From positions 1 to 64,000 of the forward strand of contig NMRA01000197.1 of assembly GCA_002633005.1 (NCBI GenBank): 64,000 bases of DNA. Reading direction: 5' to 3'. Position numbers and translations under genes: made by a program. The notes under the pieces are model-generated. The model was not told the origin of the DNA, made no database searches, and worked only from the letters and a program-made list of their open reading frames with translations. How positions within the stretch are numbered: position 1 is the first letter of the stretch; every line of letters begins with the position of its first letter. This document shows positions 23,819 through 36,200 of the stretch, piece by piece. This DNA is from Phoronis australis. Lineage: Eukaryota > Phoronida > Phoronidae.

Positions 23819-24224
23819 GAATGGCATTGTCTAGAGTATCACAATGTTGCTTGTGGCAGTTCATTGTATGGAGACAACCTCAGGTCACTCAAACGTGTTG
23901 GGTAACTGGGTAATGGTCTGAAATAACCTGTCCGAATTCTGAGAACAAGTTTTCTCCATTGAATAACAGGCATCAAACTGTGGTTCTTAGACTATTGCCT
24001 GGTAGACCTAGCTGTGGAATAAAACATATTTTTCTTTGTTTTCCAAGGATGTCATCTAAGAGCAGATCAGAGACGAGTTCAATAACTATAGAACCTTGTT
24101 AAAAAGCAAGATCTTGCTGTGTATTTTCAATGACAGCACATGGTTTTCGTTAAATTTACATGAAATTTCCATCGTTTATTCCTTGCAATATATTTTTTAG
24201 TATGTAATGTTGTCCTGCAAGTAT

Positions 24225-25044
24225 CGTCCGGTTACCTATTTTCGTCAGGCTCCAAAGTTCGCCCGCCATCTTGTTTCGCGTGCAGCGCAACCACGCGGGA
24301 CTTAGCGTTCCAATTTGGAGTGCTCGTCTGCACGTTAGGTACTAACTTATCGGAAGAGACACGTATCAAAGTAATGAGACAAAAATCGGTGAGTTTACCG
24401 ATTGTTTTTTAAAACCACTTAAAAATCAGTAGATTTTACTAATACACTTTTTTGTGCGTTTTCAGAAGATGTTTTCGAATTTAAATTTTCTTCCGACGGG
24501 ACACAAAACATGATCCAGGGTTTGTTTATGCAATGTATCTGTTTGTCCCAGGCACTAGTAGGATCTAGAAGGCCAAAGGAAAAATCCGCAGACAAATGCG
24601 ATACGCTGGGTTCTTAACATTTTTGCCTCACGTTCACCATTAAACTGCATTGAAATGTTGACCAATTGGCTTTTATTGGAAACCACAGTGCAGAGCTCAA
24701 CATCAAAGCTTCAAATCGAGTTTATGTCAATAAAAACAGGCTGTTGCAATTTTCATTACTTCGTTGGCCTTTTTCTGCATGTTTCTCAGTTTTTACAAAA
24801 GGGGGCAGCATATGACGAACTTAGGTGTCACAATAAAATGGCTGCCGAAGGCAGTGCACATTTGAAATAACTCGGCACAAATTAAAGAAAACTTCCGAAT
24901 CGATGAATGCGGTATATCTGTGAGAGTTAAATCGAATCCTATTCAGATCATAACTTTGAAGTGGAATAATTCGGTGAGTACAACAGCAAGTCGGTTTTAT
25001 GCTTAGGCGGACGAACATTGGGCTCCCCAGTATACTGGCAATTA
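24225..25044 (+). mobile_element. Insertion with promoter-like start, inverted relative of 26170-27553
   Basis: Absent from copy 1 (empty site near 21074, AAGTACTGTTAC) and flanked by AGTAT on both sides. Its sequence is an approximate reverse complement of 26170-27553 with about 500 internal bases missing. The start has GCCCGCCATCTTGTTTCGCG, a YY1-like CGCCATNTT site. ATGAGACAAAAATCG then runs into a donor GTGAGT and, after TTTTCAG, the frame EDVFEFKFSSDGTQN. Ends resemble imperfect inverted repeats. I do not recognise the protein. Confidence 0.5.
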
Positions 25045-25606
25045 CAAACATGAATGAAAGTTTGACAAAAATACAGAATACAAGTCACAAACATTCATGG
25101 TAAAATTATTTCTAAGAGAAAACAAGCTATTTTAAAACAGATTGCAAAGTTATAGGCACAATTCACACAAAGGACATTTTGAAAATGCACAGTTTTTGGG
25201 GTTGACAAGTCATTTCCAGGCGACTCAAGTCGTACATGGGGTTTTAAAAATATAAATGTTCTGTAAGTCCACGTAACTTAGACTACCAAAAATACAAGAT
25301 TGTATTGATTCAGACATTCCGTTGAGCATGTTGAGCAAGCTTTCATGTGCCAGTGGTGGGCAGGTTCATAAAACCAGGCATAACGCCGGGCAAGTTCAAG
25401 CACGAAGGACGATGGGATAAAGAAAGTACAGTGTGAAATGCTCAATTTAAAATCTCGCTCAAATTTAAACTCCTAATTCCGGATAGTGATTGTTTAAGAC
25501 AGAGATAGCACAACACATGGTGGAACAAAAATGTCGCTTTCTGTCAAATCAACTGAGTTTATATACCGAAAATTCTTCATAACATATTGTAAACAAAAAC
25601 TCACCC

Positions 25607-25810
25607 TTCCAGCTGCAACTCCTCTAAGGTCAAGGTCTTGTTCGTGGTCACGTGTGGTTCACTGAGATAGTTCATTCCTTCGCCGCCAGGAGAGGCAGGT
25701 GTAATACGATAAATTCTTGCAAGCCGCGTGGCTGGGCTAAGCACGCAGGGAACCAGCGAGGGTTCCCAGGGCTCACACTTTGACGTCACGCATAGCGTGT
25801 ACATGTGCAA
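25607..25810 (-). CDS. Candidate MDM2 5' exon, second copy
   Basis: Identical in frame and donor to 21648-21851, with TGACGTCA at 25781-25788. Probably the other allele of the same exon. Confidence 0.25.
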
Positions 25811-26169
25811 AGGAGAGTAGATAACGATAACACTGCTTTCTCTGGTACCCGCGGTAGTTTCCTAAGTCGGTCTTCAGTGCTTATCTGCTTATCAGCGTGT
25901 TTGGCGTCTTGGCGTAGTTGGATCTTCCAGACGATTTAGTGATTTACTTTGTGTGTAATCATAGATTGGTGTGGTCAGGTGGTTAATCTTTAGACTGCAA
26001 CAAGTAAGTTCACTATTGTTTCATGTATCTGTTGGGGCAGGCCGATTCCTGTCTTGTTTTGTCTCTGGCTGTAGCAGGCCTACGGACGGGATGGCTGACC
26101 GAATTACGGTAGCTTAAATCATGAAAATGCACAGGCGTCCTCAGCTTCTGATCGTCCCCAGCCCGCAAT

Positions 26170-27553
26170 ACAAGTTGTATTATACTCGGGAACCCAATCA
26201 TGGTCGTCCGCCTAAGCATAAAACCGGCTTTTTGTCGTTCTCACCCAATTATTCCACTTCAAAGTTATGCTCTGCATAGAACTTGATTTGACCCTCACAA
26301 ATCCATAGTATTAGTTGATTCAAAAGTTTTCTTTTATTTATGCCGATTTGTTTGAACTGTGCATTGCTTTTCGGCAGCCATTTTATAATGACTTCTATGG
26401 TCGTCATATGCTGCCGCCTTTTGAAAGAACAGAAAACCACACAGAAAAAGGCCAAGAAAATAGTGGAAAGTGGTTTACAGCAATTATACTTCAACCACAA
26501 AGTGTTTCACTAGTACAATATCGATTTTCAAATCGATTAAAATTGATTTAGAATTTCAGTTCTGGAAAATAAATTGCACGGTTTTATTCCAGATAGACCT
26601 CACTTATTTTCTATTTGTGTCCTCTTTACTTGACTTTTTGGTCTTGTTGTTCTTAACACCACTTATCTCTTCTGTCTTTCTTTTTCTTTTTAGTTTTTCT
26701 TCATTCTCTGTTAACACCTTGTCAGCCAAAAGAGAACTGTAACCCAGACTTTGTCGGTGCCAGTTGATCATTGAACCTTGATACAATTGTTCTAATAAAT
26801 TACCCAATATCGTATTGTTTGATTTTTTCTCACCTTTAACAGGCTTCTGCAATCATAAATAAATAAATAAATACCCAAGTTGTATTTGCATTTTATTGCT
26901 CTATCTCTTGTTTTATTTTTGATTATGTCATGCTGTGTTGTATGTAACAATGCAATATAGTGAAATAAAGTCAATGTTTTACTTTATTGGTGGCCATTCT
27001 CTATCAATTCAAGTATTTTAATTTTCTTCAAATAAATTCAAAATGTTTTAACCAAAAATTTCAACATAAATGTTGAGCTCAGTACTCTGTTTTGCAATAA
27101 AAAACAAGTGGACAATATTTTGATGACCATGGTGTGGGCAGAAACTGTTAAGCACCCAGCGTGTTCTATTTGTCTGCTGCGTTTTTCCTTTGGCCTAACA
27201 GGTGTTGGTTAGTGCCTGGGACAAATAGATACATTGCGTAAACAATCCTAGTATTGTTTTTTGTTCCGTCTGAAGAAAATTTACTTTCGAAAATATCTTC
27301 TGAAAATGAACAAAAAAGTGCATTAGTAAAATCTACAAGTTTTTAATTGGTCCCAAAAAAACAGTCGGTGAATGCATTCATTTTAGTCTCAGTTCTTCCA
27401 TGCGTGTTTGTCCTGAGAGGTTAGTACCTAACGTGCAGGCGAGCACTCCAAATTGGAACGCTAAGTCCCACGTGGCTGCGCTGCACGCGAAAGAAAATGG
27501 CGGACGCCCTTTGGAGCCTGACTACGATAGGTATCCCGACTATATAGTCGGTA
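26170..27553 (-). mobile_element. Possible DNA transposon, longer relative of 24225-25044
   Basis: Ends read TATACTCGGGAACC (complement of the left end) and TATAGTCGGGATACC (minus-strand start), a plausible imperfect inverted repeat of about 14 bases. The minus-strand start holds the same CGCCATTTTCTTTCGCGTGC promoter-like block as 24225. A Lys-rich frame at 26604-26852 follows an acceptor TGATTGCAG but is not conserved between copies. Copy 1 holds the same sequence up to the N at 23312. Confidence 0.4.
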
Positions 27554-27767
27554 TGCTACAGCCGTCCATAGCAAACACAAAACTCAATAAATTTACATAA
27601 AAAGAGGTTCAACAAACCATGAGGAATTGTTCTTTCTTCCAATACCATTTACAGTGTCCTGCTCCACCGAGTTCGCAAGAAATTCACGGTCAAGGTCAAA
27701 GCACAAAAATCTTCCCAAAACAGCTCGTCTGGAGCAACTTCCTGGTCTCAAGTGCAGGGTACGGAAT

Positions 27768-28364
27768 CTCACTGGTTCCTCGCGTGCTTAGTCCAGCCAG
27801 CACGCAGGTATCACGCAGTGGCACGCGCTTTAGCATTGGTCGATGTAACCTCGGCTGTCATTGGTTAGTTTTACAACATCGTGAAAAAATGGTGGGCTGT
27901 GAACAATTTTTAGCCTAATTGCCATGCAAGTGGCGTCGCAGCAATTATTTCATTTCTACAGTGATGTTTAATAGCCGCGTGCTTGAAGCACATGCATGTA
28001 CAATAAACACATATCTGGCTGATTTAACCGGTGTGTTATTTATACTGTATGAATACAGGACACTATCGTAAACAAAAGTCATCGACAGTAGAAAGATGCA
28101 TTCCGAAAAGGCGCAATCACAATTTCTAGGCTTCACATTTCTTGAACATAAATTTTAAGCACTGATTTGTCTACACAACAGACCACATTAATTTACACTT
28201 CAGTCTATCAGTCATGCCAGTTTGTTTGTGTAAAGTGCTGCCTGTTGAGAATTCGACTAGCCAATCAGAAACGCCGGTGTAGAAAAATTTACCAAGGAAA
28301 ATTAAGTGATACGTGCATGCTGGCGCGGCTACCGCCCCACCTAGCGGCACTCGGAACCAGCGAG
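27768..28364. mobile_element. Mutator-like non-autonomous element
   Basis: The left end CTCACTGGTTCC and the right end GGAACCAGCGAG are inverted repeats. GGTACGGAAT, 10 bases, is duplicated just outside (27758-27767 and 28365-28374). A 9 to 11 base duplication is usual for Mutator-type elements. The same end sequence lies at 21790. No transposase frame is visible. Confidence 0.6.
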
Positions 28365-28374
28365 GGTACGGAAT

Positions 28375-30243
28375 TATCCGATGAGTTACGGATGATCGGT
28401 GGAAAGTCACGGCATCGATAACTCGGCAATTGCCGTTGACATGTATTCCTTTCGGTCTCTTATTATTTTAACTCCAGAGCACCCATGGACATCTTTGATA
28501 TGAATACTTTTTGTTTCAGACGTTTTCCAAAAACTAACTAAAGGATTTCTTTACAAGCTTGGGGCACTAACACAAAAACAACAAGTTCACTAAATTTGCA
28601 TTTTGTTTTATTTGCATTCTATGATGTGGTCCCACAAGTTGAATTCTCTTAACAATAGCTGGATGACACCATATATACCGGTAAGCTTCTTAGCAAATAC
28701 TTTCGAAACTGAAAAAGTCCAATGCCAAGTTTAAATCCGGAGCAACATCTGTACTTGATTTTATGAAGTCTTTGTGCGAGACAGATTACATATTCCGCAA
28801 GTTTGGAACGTAAAAATAACACGTAAAAATAACACCTACCTTTATTTTTATTGGCTAAAAATTGTAGTGGGTGTGACGGACCTACGTGACAGATGTACAA
28901 ATTTTTCGTATATCCGTCACGCGTGTTCTGACTTAACGAATAATCCCTGTTGTCTAAAATGTGGGTCAATTTCATTGAGAAACAAGTTAAAAGAGAATCT
29001 GAAATTATTTTATTTTTTACTGAAAACTTTTGACGTGATGAAACGTTTTAGCACTTTTTTACACCATGATATTCAGGAGTTGGCCTTTGACCCAAGGAGG
29101 TCGACTATGTAATACAGGTCAAGTGATATTTTTTAGAAATTTTACGCTTTATGTGATTGCACAAATTTGATTTTATACCAAAATACCCATAATTAGATCA
29201 TTTATGACAATAATTAGCAAGACCCATAAAGATGGGGTAATTTTTAGGGTCATGTGACCCCAAAATGGGTCCGTTTAGGAAAAAATCAAAAGCTAACATG
29301 ACTCATAGGTCGTAAATGTGACATAAAGTAGATTTGGGGCCCTGTGGTTCACACTGACTCATAGCCATATTTTTCTAATAAACAATACCTGATCATAGGT
29401 AGGTTAACTACTTCTTAATGTGGTATTGGTTGTATTATTTTGGGTGGGTATGAATGAAAGAAAGGTTGACTATGTTGGTGGGTATGGTTCTTGCATCTAG
29501 GATACCCACTCTATTTTTTGTTTGGATTTTGAATGTGCAGTAGCTCTCGGTCCTTACACATTTTATGAAAGTGAGGCCTGACCAAGTTCTTCACCTATTT
29601 AACACACAGCATGGCGGATAAGTGAAATTTTATTTTGTCAAATTTCTAAACGGTAGTAGATGTTAAGAAAATTTTTGTCTTTTGTTAGCTCAGTTCGTAA
29701 CTTGCAGATCCCATAATGCAACAGTTGGTCAAGTTTTTATAGTTTAGAGGAAGGTAATAAGTCTTTAAAAAATGGGAAAATGGTTGTTCTAGCATTTATT
29801 TTTGTTTGAAATAAGCAAAGAATTTCCATCCTGTACTTGTTTTGCATTTTTCAGTTTGGCAATTTTAGTTCAGTCACTGTCTGTTTAGTAGTCAATTTAA
29901 ATTCTGCACCTGTTGTCCAAGATTTTGCTGCTTCGATAAAAATTCTCGAATTTGGGATTGTGAAAAATTAATTGTTTTGCTCAAGGTTGAAGCTTGTCCC
30001 AAATTGTAGAAATAGTGATAAAGTTACCCACTCTATAGATTGAAAACGCATTGTCCGACATTTGAGAAAATATGCTGAACGCCAAAATCGCCCTGGCCCC
30101 AAATTCCAGAATCCTGAAAATTCATTTTTTGCAGGAGTTTCCGTCTCCCAAATTCTAGAGTCTGTCCCAAATTGTAGGATTTTGCTGTATTTATGTCTCT
30201 TGGTGCTTATTGTTCTAAAATATTGCCGTTATTTCCATTACAG
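28375..30243. other. Gene-poor stretch upstream of GST
   Basis: I see no supported coding exon. The GST 5' non-coding exon, which must end in A if the start codon is split, should lie here or further left, but I could not place it. Confidence 0.4.
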
Positions 30244-33200
30244 TGCCAAAGTACACACTTGTCTATTTTGATATCCGAGGTAGGTTCGTCTTACGTGTAG
30301 CTTAAACTAGAAACTAACCGTAGAATTAACCCAGATACTGGAGGCCATTCCTACAGGATTGCTGCTGTGTCTTGCACCTTTCAGGATACTGCTACAACGC
30401 TAACATTAACTTGTCAATCTGAGCTTTGAAAGTGTGGGTTGAGAGCCACTGAAGACAGAGAGGTGGGAGTTTAGCTGGCTGACTTACAGTGAAATCTGAG
30501 CTGACTGCTCATGTCAAAAAATATCTAGGCATGAAAGTACCACCAGAGTTAGACTTAGCAGGCCTTGTACATTCACTGCATAAAACCATCACTGAATGTA
30601 CAAGTGCTCCACCTTGGTCTTTCATTGTTTGGAGGTTATTGTCTAGAGTTGACCTATCACCTCTCACACCTGGATGACCTTACTTGTTACCTTGACCTTT
30701 ACATAATACTGTGTCCTGTACCTCTGAGAATGAGGAGTGTACCTCGAAACTTGTCAGAAAATGAAGTTGTGTTTTAGATTTTCTGTGTACGTATGCCTAT
30801 TTCATGTGCCCTACCAGCCATAATAATGGGGGCCTCAAATTTTTGAAAATGTGGACCTTTCACTGAAGATTAACGGGTTATGTTCAGGGCTGTGAAGTGT
30901 GCATTCGCCGAATTTTGACATTTCCTGCCATTTTAGTGGACTTTTGCCTCATTTTCTCTGAGGCGGACCTTTTTGCCCACTTCGCCAAATAGAGGGGGAG
31001 GGCTTGTTTGAGTCCCCGTGGGTGCGCGTATGCCTATTTGGTGCTTGTTGCCAGTTGTTGGGTATAGGTGTTTTCATAGCCTAAGGCACATAGGTCCAGA
31101 CGGTACTAGTAAGTGTTGGCATGTGTCCAGGCATGATTGTGCACCTTGAAATATTCTCGTCATCAACAGCAGTGGAATTGTATTATCACAACATCAGATG
31201 AAATGTCATCATTGGACCATGGATGTGAACTGAAATCCAAGTCGCTTCCTTGAACACCATTTGTAAAATCTCTTTTTCTATGTACACCAACCTGCAACCA
31301 ACTTTGGCACAATATTTTGGTCAGTCGTTCCTCCGGCCCTCTTTTTACGGCGCTGCGTGAATAAGCATGGTTCTCCAAAAAGTTCTTAATTGTTTTGACC
31401 ACTGTGAGTGTACTGCACACGCTTCCTCATTCTTTTAATAATGCTGCCGCACCCGCTGTGATGGTTGGAAGAGGAGTTGGGGGGGGGGGTCAAGTTGTAC
31501 TGTTTCTGGTTTTGAGAAACAATAAAGATGTTATGAGTGAAACGGAGCTGTCGCATAATTCAGTAGTAAGGCTAATTGTATGTTACATAACATAATTCTG
31601 AAATGGTAAAACGGAATTTGCTGATTTGTCAAGCAGAATACAAAAGGTGGTATTGCGGTAGGTTATTAAACAAATTCCTGTTTTGAAAGCGGAAAGTTAG
31701 GGTTTCTATAGTATATGAATGAGATGTTGTTTTTGTTAACTTTCATATTCATGCATAGTTTTGAACACTACTACAGCCAAAAGTAACAAGAGGTAGACCG
31801 TACATTTTCTGACATTGAAATATGTTATGTTCTGTTGCTTGCTATACCACAGATGAAGTCACTTCACCACTCAAGAACAGATTGGGATAATGTTTTTGTG
31901 GTAAATTCCTTTTGGAAATAATAGTTCTATAACTAGTGGGATATACTTGTTTTCAGGCCTTGCGGAAACCATCCGGCTGCTGTTCATTGACAATGGTGTA
32001 GAATTTCAAGAGGAAGCTATTGCTTTCGATAAGTGGAAGGATATAAAGCCCACAATGGTAAGTCTACTATGAACTTGATTAACTTTCCTCTAGCACTGTT
32101 GAGATTGGTATTGGAGTTGACTAATTTAGTGCTGCAGTATTGCTCATGGATACACTGAAAGCCAGGTACACCGTGTGGCTTGAACACTAACTAAGGCCAA
32201 AAGGTTATCACCAATTTACTGCATCCCTAGTTGGTGACAAGAGACATTGGTGACTAGTGTTGCACCCTAATTCCACTTGACCTGTGACTTGAGTGAAGAT
32301 TTAAGGCAGCGACATTTCACAGCATTTTAAAACTATATTCTTTGAGATATTCATACCATCAAATTACCACTGTTGCATTGGGTGATTCTCAATCGATTCA
32401 TGGCAAAATTAAGACGATTGGTCACTTTTGTTTTAGGCCAAAACATGAGCATGGATTACTCTGGTGTTCAGATTTTAGACAAGGATAATGCCACCCTTAG
32501 TCTCCTCATAAAGGAAGCTATGGATATACGGTTGAACCATGCTGAGCGCTATCTCAATAGAAACATTGGCTCATTTGAGCTCCAACTGTTTTAATTTCTG
32601 GTCTCTCCCTTCACAATGCATTTTGACGTGCACCTGTATTAACAGTCTGTTCTCCACCTGTCATCTGATTGAATAATGTGAACTTTTGCCTTGAGAATGG
32701 TTTGTAGTGAATAAACTGAAACGTCAGATCAATATGTCTTTGTTTACTTGCATGCTAATTTTAAAGCTTGTGCTTGAGATAAAATTTCCGATTTCAAAAA
32801 TGCACTTAATCATCTTTGTCAAATCAGTCCTTCTTGAATTCGTGTAAACCACACGCAGAAGTGCGTCAATGCCACTCTGATTTAATTTCTTTGTAAACAC
32901 AGCTTGCCAGATATAAGACAGGCAAGCATGGGCCTCAGCTGGGTTTGGGTTGGGTTCGAATACTATAGCTCACCCATTTGCGATGCAGTCGTGGGGGCAT
33001 TTCAATGCTTTGCCTTGCTCTTGTTCTATTTTTCAAGAGCTGATTACTTTCCTGCAAGTATTGGGAAACTTCAGGTGTTTTATTTTACAAACCAAGCTAT
33101 ATTCGCTGAAGTAATATTTTTGTTGCAGCTTCATTTGGCAAAACAAGTTTTATTTGTCTGCCACATTGTGTGCAAAGTTAGTGAAAAATTACCGCATGTA

Positions 33201-36200
33201 TAAAATATCTTTGTACACTGTTGATGACGACACCACTCAAAACATTCAGTTTTTACCATATCTGTACCATGACTTTTAATATCTTGTTTTTTCCTTGATT
33301 TTTTAGAGATTTGGCCAAGTCCCTTGTCTCAAGGTAGATGGAGAAGAGATGGTACAGTCTAATGCCATTCTGCGCTATTTAGCTAAAAGCCATGGTATGA
33401 TTAATTAAACACAGTTTTTGACAAAGAACACTGTTAAGTTTTCAACTGGTTTATCATTGTCTTCTGAGAGTTATCTCACAATGCGTCAAAAGTAAATTAT
33501 GACACTGGGTGCTGACGACATAAAGCAATATGTTCTCCACCACCTCTGCTATGGAGAGCATATGCTCAGTTTTCAATGTATGTATGGTGGTGAAAATGAT
33601 GATGATGATGGTTGCTATTACCTAGTACTTATATTGCTGGACTGCAATAACGCTGGTGAATTAACAATATGTACAGTCTCATTTTCTTTGTTTTACAAGT
33701 ACAACAGCGTAAATATCTTATAAACATACATAAAGTATACAAGTATAAAAATATACAGAATCCCTTTTATAGACCATACATTCGCAATTATAACGAATGT
33801 AATTACAAGAACAGTTTTATACACTAACCAAGAAATTCACAGCTATCAAAATGGTAATGGAAATGTCGGGGAGAGGAGGGAGGGTCGTGGCGCATTCTTT
33901 GGATCACCTCTGATGTGTTGTAGGGTTTTAAAATAATCATTCCTGTTAGTGACTTGATTGTAGTTGTTGAAAACACATTACTGGTTGGGTCAACCCATAG
34001 CCTTTTATAGGTACGGGTACTTATCTTCTACATCGTTTGCATTAAAACTATACTGGGTCGTTATATTTAACTCGTGAATAATTGTGTAGCTAGAAGTGAT
34101 CCAACTATAACTTGTCCAAGGAATGATTATCTTAGAATTCTACAACATATTAGAGGCGATCCAAAAATGCGACAAGACCCTGTAAAATGAGGATAAGGTA
34201 ATCGTGGAACATCTGGACTTCAGAGTTGCTATGTTGGGAAGTGGAGAACGTCATGAATTCAAAAGGGCCGATTGTATTCAAACGTAACTTTCAATTGAAG
34301 TGTTCCAACTATAACTTCTCTTGAGGGTCTGTATGGTACTGACCTTCAGTCGCACAAGGTCATTTAAGTTAAGTTATAAATGATCATGTAGCTGATGTAA
34401 TCGAACTATAACTTCACTTGAAGTTTTCTAATGTAGCTGAAATGGTCCAACTGTTCTTCTCTTGAAGGTCTCTACGGTAGTGACCCTAAGTCCCAGTATC
34501 AAATTGACATGTGGAATGATGGTGTGGATGATGTGAAGAAGAAGTACATCGAGATGATCTACCGTAATTATGTAAGTTCTGGCACGTGCATAGATGTAGA
34601 CTAGAAACAGATGGCTACAACTTGACTTAAGTTTGTGTATAGCTGGGTGGCCACATTTTATGTGTGGTACTGAGTGTTATGGACTCAAACTTTGAAACCT
34701 CTGGATTGATTTTGATGACATAGGCACCGGATTCTTGTGTTTTTGTAATCTTGTGATATCACTTTCGATATTTAAATGAAAATCCTCTCAAATCCTTAAT
34801 TTAAGTATCCTGCTAATAGTCTGTGTATTATTGTTTTATTCACACTTGTCATTATTTTACATTTAATGTACCAAGGTCCCTTATCCATCTCCGGTTACGC
34901 TGGTTTGTTTATAATGAAATTCCGCACAACAATATGGCGCCTTGTTAGCCGCATTTCTTCATGGCTATTTATAGTTCAAGCGATCTTTATATGCCTATGG
35001 GTGTGCCTGCATGCTAAAGATGTCATTGTTTGGTTCAATGAAATCGAAGGATGTGTTACTTCTTCATTATGTACAAGAAAGATTTGAAATAGGCTGGACA
35101 CCTTTTGGACAGTATGCAGGACATAGTCTCTGTTGAACACAGTTCTGACTAGCATATTTAGTGGACTTGAGAGGGAATGGGAAAATATCACTTGGATGTA
35201 GTACCAAAAAACAGGGTAAGAAGAATTTCCTTCTGGCCTATACTGAATGTGTTGAGGTATAACTCTCCATCTGCATTGGCCCTAAGGCACAACCTGAGAC
35301 TTGCAAATGAGTATCTAATCAAACATCAGAAAATCAAAATGTAAAGTAGAATTTTTAACTCATGATTCACTTGAAAAGTTGAAGTTGAATGCAGAAGAGA
35401 ACTCTTTTATCCATTCATCAGCAATTCGTGTTTAAATTCATTTGTTCAATCTCTATTTATAGGATCAAGGCAAAGGTGCTTATATTGAAAGCATTCCATC
35501 TCTGTTGGCCCCCTTTGAGGTAACTGTTTTCTACAAGATTTCTTGTTCAGTTCAACGTCTTCTCAATCAATACGAGTGCTTACATTTTGAATTGAGGTTT
35601 CTTTAAATAACCGTACAGTTATGTTAATGAAACTGCATTTAAGAAGATTCTAAAACTATCTAAGTGTCCCTCTAAGAGGCCTGGAATGTGATAAACAGAC
35701 TAAAGTGCAATATTGAAAGTGGTTCTCTGCCACTGAAACAAAATTCAACCTGCTCACCAAGTAGTTTAGGGTTTGTTCGTAAAGATTTTTGATTTCTGTT
35801 GATATCAAAGCATTTTCTTTTAGTTTCAAATTTAAAAAAAATCATCTCTCAGCTGCTCACCACTTTGTCGATTTTTCTCCCACAAGGCAAAGCGCGTCTC
35901 CTTATTTGGTGTGGCAAGACGTAGACATAGCACATTTCCCTTATATGTGACCTTTGACCTAAAGTAACTTCAAGCAACTGACTGTGAGGGCATGTGTGCA
36001 TTTAACATTAAGTGGGAGGGAGATTAGAAACTGTCGCAGTGGTAACCACATAGTTTTTCCCGTATTTTAAAAATCGCGGAGTTTGTGATTTTTCTGTAAA
36101 TTTCCTCATAGGAGGGAGTGAATTACTCTGCACTAGTAATTGAGAGATATCACTTTCATCGTGAATTGTTCAAGATATTTTTGACAAGCTTTCGCATTCC

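Larger units (their letters stand above)
23313..27266. repeat. Duplicated segment A, copy 2 (probable allele)
   Basis: Matches 20170-23311 with scattered substitutions and small indels (for example a 4-base indel at 22786 versus 26744), plus an extra 0.8 kb at 24225-25044. Confidence 0.85.

Noticed and set aside
26604-26852. Lys-rich minus-strand frame of 82 codons following a good acceptor
   Set aside because: In the other allele a 4-base indel breaks the frame and several changes are non-silent, so there is no sign of coding constraint.
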